DNA of 64,000 nucleotides from Gnetum montanum. Taxonomy: Eukaryota; Streptophyta; Gnetopsida; Gnetales; Gnetaceae. Where the stretch lies: the NCBI GenBank assembly GCA_015680685.1, contig MNCI01026902.1, forward strand, positions 193,841 through 257,840, written 5' to 3'. Under the pieces are notes generated by a model. That model did no database searches. It saw only the letters and a program-made list of their open reading frames with translations, and was not told where the DNA came from. Made by a program: the position numbers and the translations under genes. Position 1 is the stretch's first letter. Every line of letters starts with the position of its first letter. Below are positions 23,578 through 36,086 of the stretch, piece by piece.

Positions 23578-24800
23578 TTATTTTCTTACTTTGTCAAATT
23601 GTTGTAATGCCTTGCATGTGATGTTGATGGGATGCTAATGTGTTGAGATGTGAATGTTAGATCATCAATGATTGATTTAAATTAATTATCTTAAGTTGAT
23701 ATGCTATGGAAGTTAGCACCAAGAAAATGGCTAGTTGGTTATGAGAAATCATGGATGTACTATGATGTCCCCTTCATGTTGCAGCAGTAGGAACTTTCAT
23801 TTTTTACTCTCATCTCAAAAGAAAAAGAGACAGTTTGTTAACAAGTCTTCAATTGTGTATCCAGGAATTCAAAGGCTACTTGTTGGAAGATCCATAATGC
23901 TAGTAAGAGTGATTTTGGGTTGCTTTCTAGCAAATCTATAATACTTGTAAGCAAAATGAATAATTGATTAAATAAATAATCATGGAAATCAATGAAATTA
24001 TTGACATTGAGTGATGCGTGCTAGTCTCCAAGGGTTCATGAGATTGTTTATTGGTAGACCTTATACGTGTATTATGTTGGTTGGCTTGGTGGTGATGGAA
24101 TGAGATTCAATTATGTTGGTTTAGCATTTGAGTCATAGTTGTGATGTATGTTGCATAATGTGTTTGTATGAATTGCATGCTTTGTAAGATGTATGCCTAA
24201 TATGTATTAGCGACTCTGAGTCATATAGTAAGTGTTTATGATATTTCCTTGGTCACATAGATTAACTCCTTTTATTTACAAGTGGAGCTCAAATTTTGGG
24301 AGTGTGTGATCTAGAAGAGCCTAGGGATTAGAACTAAGCTAGATTATATATGACAAGATTATGCATTATGTCCAAGATTATTAATGCTATATTTCTATTG
24401 GTGGATTATTAGCTTTTGAGATTGGACTAATATTTTTGTTATGTTGTGGATAAGATTTATGCTTTTCTTATGCTGAGTATATGATTAATAATAGAGTCTA
24501 TTTTATGTTATGCATTCTATATATTGCCCACAATTAGTAAAAATTCCTATGATGATGTTTCATATTTGGTGTCTCTTTAATGGTTATGAAATGATAGATT
24601 TCATGGGCATTAGGTTTTTGTTTTTTTTTATTTAGTAGGTCTTTTATATTCATGCATTTTGGTAATCGATCTGTTGGGCCGTGATGAGGAAATTTGGCTT
24701 ATTTGAATTTTGGTTGTATGCTTTTGTTTACTCTTCATTGGTTTCGCCTCCTATGTTTCTTTACATTTTTTTAGCATATTTAAGTTTGGTTAAATAATAA
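23578..24800. other. AT/GT-rich intergenic, nothing recognised
   Basis: A 68-codon plus frame at 23735-23941 has no recognisable motif. No repeats of note. Confidence 0.4.
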
Positions 24801-24925
24801 GTTGTTAGCTTAGCGGTAAGACTTTGATTTGAAAGCTTGAACTCATGAGTTTATTTTTGATAGGTAATGTTGAGTTATATATCTTGAAGTATACCTATAT
24901 TACAATTATTTGGTTAGTCAACCCC
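24801..24925 (+). repeat. tRNA-derived SINE
   Basis: Head gttagcttagcggtaagact (A-box-like), a degenerate B box (gaactcatgag), then ggtaatgttgagttatatat and acctatattacaattattt, as in the SINE at 57020-57160. Confidence 0.5.
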
Positions 24926-26279
24926 ATGTGATGCCCTACTCACCAACCCAAGTCAAGGGGTATTACAATTATAATTAACAACATTAAAAAATTTTAATAA
25001 CTCTAAAAACTCTTATGAAAGACATTCTTGATAAAAACACTAGTAAATCAAAGATTATTTTGAAAATAATTTTAATCTTTGAATTGTTAATTATGTTGTT
25101 CATAGTATCCTAGACAATATGAAAAACTTCATTAACAAAACAACACCTCCAACACTTGCATTGCCTAAGGGTTTGCACCTAATGGAAAGATTTTGGTAAT
25201 TAGATGGTTGAAATTTCAATGACATCAAAACTGATTTCTTTACTATAGATTTTTTGTATAACGGTCCACTTAGTTTTAAAATTTTTCTATTAAAACTCTG
25301 TTAGTCATACAACCAAGAGTTTCTTGTTTCAACAAACTTCATTTTTTTAAGTGCACAACCACTTGGGTTATATAAATTTTGAATTTTTGTTAGAGATTAA
25401 ATATCAAAGATAGATGTATCGAAGCTACTAGGTAAATAAATTTTGAATTATCATTAGAAATGCCAAAGAGGCATGTATTTTAGTTCATCATTGATTTCTG
25501 TTGTAACATTTCAACCATAATAGGGCTTAAGTCTCGATTTTTTGATGGTTTGTATTAGCTTGAATTTTTTATAAAAAGGGACTTTGTATTACAGAATTTC
25601 AGAATAATCCAAGGCTTACAAATAAGGCAATAGAGAGCTCAAGACCTAATTGAAATTTCAAGTTTTAAAGGTTAAAACTTGAAATTTGATAAGAGTTGTA
25701 GCATGGGTAAAGCTTTAGTACTTAAATTCAACAACTACTACTTTCTTGAATCAATGATGGAGCTTGAATTATTGGGTTTACTTCATTGCACAATTCTTAT
25801 GACTTTTAGAGATTGGTTAATCGCATGATGAAATTGAGAAGAATTTATCGCTCCATGTTCATGTAGAAGTAAGCCCTGAGTGAAGATAAAATTCGAGGAA
25901 GTCTTAGAAGAGTCGCTGTAAAGATAAAAGTCTTTGAGGTAAAAAGTTTTAAAAGCTAAGTATCTTGCTCATGGAGCTTTAGAGCTAGGGTCTTAAATTA
26001 ACCCTAACATTGCACAGAGCAACTATTTTAGCTATCAAAGGTAGTCCTTAAACAAGTGCTAATTGACTTGAGCATGCACTCTCTCTACTTGCTACTTAGG
26101 GTGAAAATGTCAAATATGGAATTACAGAGCTTGAGAAACAATTTAAGCTTTATATAGAATCAACATTAGAGAAAACAAGTGAGTGCTAAAGTAAACCTTG
26201 GTTTGAGGGAAAAAAAGCTCAAATTGAATTCAAGAAGGATTGGTTAAAGTATGTGACACATCAACTCATATAAGAAAAA
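24926..26279. other. AT-rich intergenic with one copy set of a 50-60 bp motif
   Basis: Around 25365-25480 two units share ataaattttgaattt, a short AT stretch and a gtatcgaa or gaggcatgta end. Related units recur at 29265-29490, on the far side of the hairpin array. No gene recognised. Confidence 0.4.
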
Positions 26280-28150
26280 TTCAGTTTAACATAGAGCATG
26301 AAAAGTGGCCCTATCAAGGTCACAAAATGGCTCTATAAGAATAAGTCTTTTTGGTTCTACCACCTCAACTCCATGGCAAAAGAGAAAATTCATAAATCCA
26401 TAAAGTAGCTCTGTTAAATGGTCCTACTATAAATGAATTGTTTGATTCTTCCATGTTAGTGCTCGGGAAAAGATATTGCTCGTAGAGGCAACATTTGGCT
26501 TTACAAAGTAATTGAATCAAGCTCTTCCACATTGGCTATGAGGAGAAAACAATTTTTGTATTTAGATCTATGAAACAAGCATAAATTTGATTTTGATACA
26601 TTGGCTTGCAGATGAGATTTATGGGGCTTAAAAGTCATTTTACGAAAAAGCTCTATCACATCAGCTAGGCTCATTGTATCTTACCAGACTCATAAAGGAG
26701 GTTTGTAGAGCTAGATTTCCATTCTACAAGATGCCTCTACCATGTTAGTGCTTTTGTCAAATCAGCTCTAGGGGAATGAGTGTTGTTCATAGAGCTAAAA
26801 TTTAGCTTTTAAAGCTAAGCTTGGTGCGCTGTTTCAGTTGACATGTAAAACTAGTTCATAGAGCCTGATTTCCACTATACGAAAGAGCTCTACCACGTCA
26901 ACATTATGGCATGCTAGCATGTAGAGCCAGTTTGTAGAGCTTAATTGCCACATTAGCATCATGCAAAGTTAGCTTTGGGGAAGAAGTGGTGTTTGTAGAG
27001 ACAAAATTTAGCTTTACGAGATAAGCTATTTTGGTTCTACCACATCAATGTTAGAGGAAGCTTGTAGAACCAAAAAAATAATTCTAGGAAGAGGCTCTAT
27101 GAGCCATATCAAAGCTCACAATCTTAGCTCATAGAGGTAGCTTGTAGAACCCAAAAAATGGCTATATGAAGAAGCTCTACCATGTTGACTTGTAGAGAAG
27201 CTTTGTAGAACTAAAAAATGGCTCTACAAAATGAGCTCTACCATGTTAGCAATGCCACATTAGCAAATATATAAGGCTTAGCCTTCAATGTTTCTTCTAC
27301 CATGTTAGCAATGCCATGTTTAGTAGTGTCACATTATATTTTTAGTGAAGAGTTGATTTGTGGAATCATATTTCCAATCTACAAAAGATGTTTATCACGT
27401 TAGCTTCATCAATTCATAGAAGAAGATCATAGAACTCAAAAATAGCTCTATAAAGAAAATCTACCATGTTAGCTTTACCTCATAGTAAAGGATTCTTAGA
27501 GCTTAAAGGGAGCCTTACGAAATGACTCTACCATGTTAGTAGTGCAACAACAGCTCATAGAGCCAATATGAAGAGCTAAAAAATGGCTCTATAAAGAAGC
27601 TCTACCATGTCAACCACCTACAATGTTAACTCGTAGAGCTAGTCTTTGAAGCTAAAGTTCAGCTCTACAAGCAAGTTCACTTTTGGCTCTATTATGTTGG
27701 CTTGAAGAGACATTCATAAAGCTAAAAATTGGCTTTACAAATTAGCTCTACCACATTGCGTCATGCCACATTAGCATGTAGAGCTAATTCGTAAAGCCAA
27801 ATTTAGATTTTACAAAAGAGCTCTACCATGTTAGCAGAGCTCTACATAGTTTACCAGATTAGCTTATAGAGGAAATTCATAGAGCTGAATTTCCACTCTA
27901 CAAGATGGCTCTACCATGTTAGCTCTTATTATGTTAGCTTATAGAACTAGTTTGTAGAGCAAGATTTCTCATCTATAAGCAAGCCTTGCCATGTCGACAT
28001 CCTACCACGATAGCTCGTAAAGCTAGTTTGTAAAGCTCAAAAGGGTCTTTACAAAGGAGCTCTACCATGTCAACACCCTGTTGTCTCGACTCATAGAGCC
28101 AACCTACAAAGCCAAAGTTTTACACTATAGAAAGCTTATGAAATAACTCT
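26280..28150. repeat. degenerate tandem array of hairpin-forming units
   Basis: About 1.9 kb built from variants of two motifs, gtagagct and gctctaccatgttagc. Many units contain the dyad ttgtagagc ... gctctacaa separated by about 10 bases (for example near 27195-27230), so transcripts of either strand could fold into a series of short hairpins. Unit length is irregular, roughly 50-120 bp. No coding frame runs through it. Confidence 0.7.
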
Positions 28151-30734
28151 TCCATGCCATAGCCCATTTCAGGTCCAAAAAGGGTTTCATTTCATGCCCA
28201 TTCATATTTCATTTATGTTTCATGTTAATCCAACTTATCAGGGTGGGCTACTGCGTATAGAATGAAATATTAGCTCAATAAAGAAGCTTTATGATCATAC
28301 TGTCACATCAACTTCTCCATGTAACGAACCAAAAACAACTCTATGACTAGATTCAAAAAGGCTTAGTAGTCGACACATCATTTCAAAAGCTACAAATAGA
28401 GTCAGAAAATAGGGCCAAGAGTATAACAGAACCACCACAAAGGTGTAGAACCACCATCAAAGCCCAAAGCGGATTTGTAGAAGGATTAGGTGGGTGGAAA
28501 AATTCTGAAAAGCTAGGAGCACTTTCTTGTACAATGGCATCCTAATTTCAGTTTTGATTCATCTACTTTTCTTCTATCTTGTGAGTTTTTTTTTTTTTTT
28601 TTTGACTTCTACTTTATCTTAGTGCTTAGCTAATGGTAAAGATTGTATTGTACTTGGCATCTCATTCTTGGAATTGTAAGATTGCTTGAATAGCTTTGTG
28701 TTTAGTAATTGTTGACGTTTATTGACTAACCTAAGACAGCTTAGTTCTTTTCAAAGTGCTTGTACATGTTAATAGAAGCCTTATGTAAATTTTATTTGTT
28801 TGAGCTTGAGGATTTAATAATTTTTGGTATTTTTGACTCATCTGAATAGCTTTATTTTCCAAAAGTGTTTGTTCATGTCACTAGTACCTCATTTCAATAC
28901 TTAAGACTTTATGCAATCTTGCTACTTTATTTCTACGAATCCATTGAATTTTGCTTTGTTTCCAATTTTCTTGTGAAATTTTCTCTCTTGGTAATAGATT
29001 TTGTTGAATTACACTTTAACATTAGATGAAAGGTTACATTGCACAAGCAAAATATAATCCGGACTACATAGACTAAGTAACTTTGATACAACAGGGGATT
29101 TTATGTAATTATAGGATACAGTAATTCGCTATTTAACTCTCCGTACACAATATTGTGAAGTTTATATAAAAACACAGTTTTCTCTAGGTCCAAAGTAGCC
29201 GCCAACAAATTTCTTGTTTTTTTAAAAAAATACTTACCTTGTTTTAAGATAGAGAGCCGCCGGATTACATAAATTTTGAATTTCATCCGAAATTCAGTAC
29301 GAAGAGACGTGTTCTTATTTTAGAAAAGTTTAATTTCTTTTTAATCGAGCCACTTGGGTTATATAAACTTCACATACCTTCGGAAATTCAATGTGGGATA
29401 CACTTCTATTGGAACCGCTTGTGCAAGACAAATTTTGATTTCCATTGGAAATTCAATATCAGAGAGAAATGTATCGAACTTCGTCGTTGCGTTGCCGTGT
29501 CGCGAAAACCGTTTAGATGCACATTATCAGCTCCGGTTGCTCACGTGTGTGGGGTAAATTGAACTTTAACGTTTTTTACGTGTACCATACTCCCCATAGC
29601 TTCTGCAAAATTTGTTCCTCGTAGCATTTTCATTTGACAAAAATTGTAGCGGATTTGCTTCTTTAAATTTTTTTATACTCTAGAATTTCAAAGTTTCCAC
29701 CTTTTGGGTGTAGTGTTTTCCGGAAGGGTTTTTGTTTGGTTCTCTCTCAGGACAGATAAAGTCGGGATGACTTGAATTTTGTTAGTAACAGCCAAAAGGG
29801 AAAGTTTGATCTTTTTCACATGTCTTCTAACTTGAGTTGCTATACAAACTTTTAATAAATAAATTTAGTAAAATACTTTTAATAAATAAATTCAAGAAGT
29901 TGGATTTTGATTTAGTGTTTAGATACGTTTTTAAGTAAACAATGCTTTACACCCCTTTTACCTTACATGAGAAGTTTCATTAGAAATTTTTTACAGGGAA
30001 AGAAGGCCATTCTTAAAATTTTTGTATCATCAGTGAAGGATATCAATGTATCTGCTATAGCATAAAAATGGAAATAATAATAATAATAATTAACATATAT
30101 TGATACAACATTGTTTTGATAAGTATGCATATAAAATTTCATGAATGGTGCTAGCTATGTTGGTGTGTGTTTTGTATGATAATAATAGCAAGAATTAACA
30201 ATTACTACTAGTGATTTGGTTGTTAGTTTTATAGTAAATTTTATTGGGGGTACTTTTAATATAGTATCCTTGCTAGTTGATAATGCCAAGTGAGTGCACT
30301 ATTGTATAATATACATAAGTGTATCTTGTATAAGGGTGTTTTTTTACTACCTACACTGATAATATCTTATGGATTTTGTTGAGATATCTTTATTCATAGC
30401 TTACATCGAATGCATTTCATGCTCTCTACTTAATCACCTATAGAGCACAATAAAGAATAGTGTAAAATCAAATTTGTGGTTTGCATTGATGACTTTTGCA
30501 AAATGTTTTATAGCTATTTCCTTTCATTTTTTATGTTTTCTTACTTGCTTCATCAAGGCTTTGTATCCACTCTTAGAATTCATTTGTGTTAGATACTAAT
30601 TGGTCTACTTCAATGATCAACCCATCATAGGTGTCAAGATTTTAAAATTTCAAATAAAGTTAATGAAAACAAAGAAGACTAATAAACAAAAATGAGATTT
30701 TGCATCCCAAGCCAAACTAAGGCCTATGATGAAG
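28151..30734. other. intergenic with a flanking repeat cluster and simple repeats
   Basis: Contains a T18 run near 28586, three diverged ~55-bp units at 29265-29490 (taaattttgaatttc.. gaaattca.. gtatcgaa type) like those at 25365-25480, and an (AAT)n stretch near 30070. No gene recognised; a 67-codon frame at 29354-29557 lies inside the repeat cluster. Confidence 0.45.
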
Positions 30735-30827
30735 CACTTTCTTGTTAGCCTCTTCACTAGATTTATACATAATTTGTTTTCATCTCGGACATAGAATGAG
30801 ATGAAAATGACTAACATTATGTCTAGG
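30735..30827. repeat. left flank of element 2, paralogous to 40458-40562
   Basis: tagatttatacataatttgt, gaatgagatgaaaatg and attatgtctagg align with tttatacataatctattttc, gaatgagatggaaatt and catatctgg at 40490-40562, showing that element 2 landed in one copy of an older duplicated sequence. Confidence 0.6.
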
Positions 30828-31605
30828 TGATGAATCGCGGTTTGCTAGGTCCCGATATCGGGTACACAATATCGGGGCTTGGATACAATATCGTATACAT
30901 GATATCGTGATTCTTGTGTTAGCCTATAAATATAGCACTTAGGTGCACAACAAGGAGATGATTAGAAGTTACAAGTTCTTTTCTTTTGGCAGTTTAGTTT
31001 TTAGTTATTCTTAGTGCATGCCCACAGTGTGATGTTTGTAATTGTACAACACATTTGTTCAAGTGTGATGTACTTGGACACGTGCATGATTGGCAATAAA
31101 GATCGAGATTACTTTCATCATTGTAGCATTCACTTAGATTAATTTCGTTGTTTTAATTATTTAATGTCTTCTTTAGTTAATAGTTGATTTATTGTTATTT
31201 ACTTTTCCTGTCATTAAGCGGAATGTGTACGTCTTAATCACGAGCATTTAAGTGTGGATATGTGGCACGTCCAACAGTAATCCTACGAAGTCCAAGACAT
31301 GTACGAACGATTAATGACGAATATTATTGCCATAGGCTAATTTAGATTTTGTTGTTATTAATTTAATCAGTTTATCTTTTCTATTATTAGGAGTAACATA
31401 GAGATCAGGACAACATCATATGCCTCACTCTGGACTAAATGATACATGACAAAGCTACTACTAGTCTAGGTGGGAAGACAGTGAACCACAATCAATGTAT
31501 AACTATCTAGGTGCTATAGCTAGTCCATCCATGGAGTTCGATTGGATCGCACATACATGCTTGTATTCATATGGTTGAGCGTAGGGGTATCTCGTCGCTC
31601 ATCAT
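30828..31605 (+). repeat. 5' LTR of element 2
   Basis: tgatgaa ... catca. Two GATATC/AATATC palindrome pairs at about 30850-30912, TATA box cctataaatata at 30923-30934, AATAAA near 31096. Confidence 0.92.
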
Positions 31606-31606
31606 T

Positions 31607-31624
31607 GGCACCGTTGCCAAGGAT
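31607..31624 (+). other. primer binding site (element 2)
   Basis: tggcaccgttgccaagga starts one base after the LTR; three changes (G/C to A) from the exact tRNA-Asp complement. Confidence 0.75.
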
Positions 31625-31725
31625 GGTGCTAGTTATCTAGATTAGTTGTATTACACAAGATCACTATACAAGGGTATTAACGATATATCTTTTGAACATT
31701 ATTCATATGCCATGAATCAACAACA

Positions 31726-34170
31726 ATGTCTCACTCATGTGGAAATGATTATGAGCCACATAGTGCACCTATTCATTGCAGAACTAATGAATTATACAAT
31801 GAAGAAGATTGGAGTGATCCATCGTATGAAGGGGTTTTTCATGACCATGGCCACCCTAATGACACTCAAAGACTACATTCACCTAAGATAGACAATCTTG
31901 AAGAAGATGACATCGATCCTAAACTAGGGAAGGATTCAAGGCCTAAGACCTCCTCGGTACTTAGAAAAGATAAACCAAGGGACAATGAGGAACATTATAG
32001 AAGCCATGGCTATCTTACTAGTTCCTCCTTTTCATCTTCCCCCTCAACTTCAATGTTTAGTTCTAACAAAGATGAATGTAGGTATAGAGATAGAGCTCAA
32101 CAAAAAGGGTCAGAGTAAAAGCAAAAATCGAATCCACAGACACACTCAAGGTCATCAACATGAATACAAGCCCCATCGTCACCATCGATCAAATAGAGAT
32201 TTTAATCACAACTTGTCTAATGATGATAAACCCCTATTAGTCCCTAAAATCCTAATGGACATCACAGAGGCCACTAAGATATCTCACAAGCATCACAAGA
32301 AGAGTTGACTACTTGATTCGACCTAAATAGTATTCCAAAATTTGCAAGAGGCTATGGTTTAGATCTGCAACATCCTTTACAAGCCTTCCATGATACTCGT
32401 GTGCTCAACAATGTGGACAATAAATGGCAAAAGCTTAAGCTCTTCCCTAGGGCACTAATCGATAAAGCCAAAGTGTGGTATAGATCATTGGAACCAACTT
32501 CAATCAGACGATGGTCAACCATGTTAGAACTTTTCACTAAAAGATACTAGACCTATGCACAAGTGTTCACCTTGAGAAGACAAATCCAAAGATGGGATCA
32601 AGAATATAAGAACCCTTGGACATCGCCTTAGATAGATACTATGCCTTATTAAATAAATGTCCAGGTCATAGGTTCTCCAAGAAAGAGCAAACACTCCACA
32701 TTATAGATGGGCTTAATAATGAAACAAAGGTGAACCTTGGAAAGTATGCCTACGGACAACTATATAATAGAGTGTTTAGAGAAAGAAGAGAGAGAATTAT
32801 CTAAATGGAAGAATGCCAAAGCATTTGAGTAGGACCCAGCTCTAGAAACAAGGGTCCAGAACCACAATGAAGAGGAAACAACCAATTCTAAAAGGGTGAT
32901 ATAGTCCCAACCATTGCTAATACAGAAATTAATAAATGAAATTGAGACAAGCATAACAAGATGACCATATTGGAAAATGAACAAAGTGCAAATTTAGATG
33001 ACACTGTTGGGGAGAGGGTCATCCAAAATAAGGGCATAGAGATTAGAAACAATTAATAACACTATTTGGAAACCAAGAAGAATGGCTAAGGGTAATGAGG
33101 CCAAAGGCTCAACTATAGATAATGAGGATGGATGTGATGTCTGGTTATATGACCATCCAAAGGGCCATTGCCCAGTCTTGTCACATCTATATGAGCATTG
33201 GGCAGGGAGGCTGCACCCAAAATTCATACAAAGGTATCGGTTTGGGCGCATCCCTATTCCACAAGATAATTATGGACAATCCCATAACCCATTGTAGTAT
33301 CCTATGGAAAGTTGTTACCAGCCTCAACACTTTGCTCCACTACAGTGGCAAAACTCACAGGCTTGGGGAAGGCCACCATCTAGCTAGCCACATCCTCCCT
33401 ATTTGCCAAAACCAAACGCCTACTATGTTCAACATCCTGTTTCTCCAACCAGTTTTGAATCCTCTATTTCCAATCACTGTTATCACTGTCCTGGGCACCA
33501 TCAACCCATGTCTTCTCCTAAGGGATCACCACCTCATACTTCTCACACTTCTCTTTACCCTCAGTATTCTCATCCTTCACCTCCTTCTACATTGCCATCA
33601 GATGTATCAGACAGTTCTGCACCACCATGCCAATTAATGGATGTAACTTGTGCTGTTGATATTTACAAAAGTGGGTTCCTTCCACAACATTAGAAGCATC
33701 CCTTCTTTAGGCATGATCTTAAGAAGAGGAATTGTACTTCTGAACCTACTTCACCTTCTAAACTAGCCCAAGGAAAACCTGGTGCCACACCTTCCTTAGC
33801 TCTATCGACAACCCTTATCACTATATCTAGGCCTCCACCTCACACTCCAACATCACACGATCTAGTGAATTTACCAATGTGAAGGGACACACAGATTCGT
33901 GCATACTGCCATCTAGTCAAGGGTGCCATAGTGGGTTAGATTTCCCTCATAATGTACACACATAATCTAACTTGCCCCACTATGTTTTCTATAATCAAAT
34001 GTGACCAACGATTTCTCTACCCAGCCACCATACCACCAATAGATACCCAATGGCTAAGGCATGATGGGCCCCTAACGTTTCATACATGCATGGATCCTAT
34101 TCATCCACTTATTAATCCTAGCCACGACCGAATGTTTAGTCGTGGGGGTCACCCCCATTCTAATTTCTAG
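31726..34170 (+). pseudogene. gag of element 2, broken
   Basis: Starts MSHSCGNDYEPHS, then NELYNEEDWSDPS (the same N-terminal region as element 3), an S/H/R/D-rich part, a Retrotrans_gag core broken by stops and shifts around 32300-32800 (LFPRAL, ALDRYYALLNKCPGH, HIIDGLNNETKVNLGKYAYG), a knuckle-like CDVWLYDHPKGHC (about 33133), a P/Y/H/Q-rich region with CHYCPGHHQPMSS-type sequence, and a C-terminal tail with IPPIDTQWLRHDGP and GGHPHSNF ending at TAG 34168. The DSG and IIMGRAWL protease motifs present in element 1 are missing between the proline-rich region and the tail. Confidence 0.8.
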
Positions 34171-35515
34171 GATTTTTAAGTGTTATTTTATCTTTCTATT
34201 TTATGAATTTTTGTCATTTCTCTATTTCTTTTACTTTTTCTAATGGTTATTTTCAATTTTTGGTTGTAATCTCGACTGTGAATAAGTTGATCATGTTTCC
34301 CATTAAGGTGAGGTTTTTCTCTATGTTACCTAGTCATAAGGGACTGATTATTTGAACATTGAGACCATGACATCCATCCACCTATTCCATTAATAAGAGA
34401 TTTGTGCTCTAGTCACAATGGTAATCTTTTTCATCATTCAACTACAAATAATTTGACAATCATTGTGTTTGGAGAGTTGAGTAAAAGACCAAGGTGGAAT
34501 GATAAAGGTATGACATCAAGGGGATTCATAGATTCTCTTTGGCTACTTTCGTATGTTCTATTGTGTTGCCGAGGTTATAACTATATCCTTGTAGATCTAA
34601 CAAAAAATGGGTGTAAGAACAACTCAAATGATACTAAATAAGCTTCTATGGGTTCCACTAGAAAGACATGTACCCATGCTTAAAGGTAGGAAACTTCATA
34701 GAGCCAAACACTAGTTGAAAAAAAAAGAGAGAAGGAGAAAAATGAAAGAAAGGAAGAGAGTGAGCCACCATGACACTCCTCCCTTTCTCCTCCCTTAAAC
34801 AAAATGCCAAGTGATGTTACTCCTTGCAACTCTAATAGGCTTATGATTGTTTGTCGATGGGATGAAGTGATGCAGTGTCATAGCAATGTGGTATGGACTT
34901 GGTTTGGAACTTGGAAAGCTAGACACATGGTTATTTAATCACTAATTACACACAAGATTCCATTGTAACCATCATTAGAAACCTCATGTCTTGATTTCTG
35001 CGATCCCTTTTGTGATCATCTCATCTCGTTGTCTGAGTGTTCACAACTTAAGGTTGGTATAACATAGAGTTAATATCTTAGCTTGGTGGTTTTAACATGT
35101 GTGTTTTGTTCATAGGTATATGTTTCATTCAACTTCTCTAGTGCCTACAGACATTAGAGATGTGGTTCCATAAGGGCATCATAGGCTAGAGCCTGCTTTG
35201 GGGATGACCCACTTGTGTAACTTTTGTAACTTGTTCTTGTTGCACACATCACATTATTTTATACCCTTTGACTACTTACCTAAGTGACCTATTCTTTTCC
35301 TTACCATTTTAATCAATTGTTCCTCAACAATTACTATACACTGTTCATCCTAGCCCCTTTTCACAAATTTTCATATATGATCCCACCATGACATATTTTT
35401 GGTGCCTCAAAATTAATTTTCTAAATACCCCAAAGCTTCCAATTCAATTTCTAATCCTTCATTACCTATTAAAAATTTATTATTTCCACTTAGTCCTTTC
35501 ATTCAATGATTTTCG
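34171..35515 (+). mobile_element. element 2 spacer: purine tract and conserved non-coding block
   Basis: Collinear with 47063-48440 of element 3: gacatcaaggggattcatag and cactagaaagacatgtaccc (34510-34670), a purine tract (34717-34770), and the block at 35137-35220 (agggcatcataggctagagc, then ctttggggatgaccca). No coding frame is shared, so conservation seems to act at RNA or DNA level, or simply reflects common descent. Confidence 0.65.
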
Positions 35516-35522
35516 ATGGGGA

Positions 35523-35582
35523 CATGATACCGGGTACCTGATATTGGGTACACGATATTACATCTCCCCTACCCATATATAC
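35523..35582 (+). promoter_or_regulatory. internal LTR-like promoter block before ORF2 (element 2)
   Basis: gataccgggtacctgatatt, gggtacacgatatta and then catatatac (35573-35582) repeat the palindromes-then-TATA order of this element's LTR U3, about 500 bp before the ORF2 ATG. Element 3 has the same block at 48444-48534. Confidence 0.55.
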
Positions 35583-36086
35583 TTACGGACGCATCCACTT
35601 CAAGTTCATTTCTCTCATTTGACACTAGGAGAGTTATTGAAATTTTCCTTTGTGACTTAGAGCTTTACATCTCCATCTTCCAAGCACAATATCTCTCTCC
35701 CTAACATTCCAATTTCAATTCCATTTCATCCTAGTTGAACTTGGGGTGTTCCACTTAGTCGTGGGGGAGTACTGTAGTGGGAACTATGCAAAATTTTTTC
35801 AAAATTTTCCATTGTCTAAAGGATATTATAGGGCTAAGAAATTCAATGTTTACCAAATAAACCTTCCATGTTTAAAAGCCAAGCTAATTTTTATCAATCA
35901 TCCAAGCCACCCAAATGATTGTAAAGTCAATAATAACACCTTTTGGAGCCACTTCTTGAAAATATTTCTAACTCTAAAAATCACACTACATAATTATGGA
36001 TTGTTAATTAAGGTAATGAGTGAGGTATGAATTGATAAAAATTTCCCTACACAACCTTAGTAACAATGATTTTTGTGTGATTATAG

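Noticed and set aside
26280-28150. CRISPR-like array
   Set aside because: Repeats are degenerate, unit length varies and there are no unique spacers; the genome is eukaryotic.
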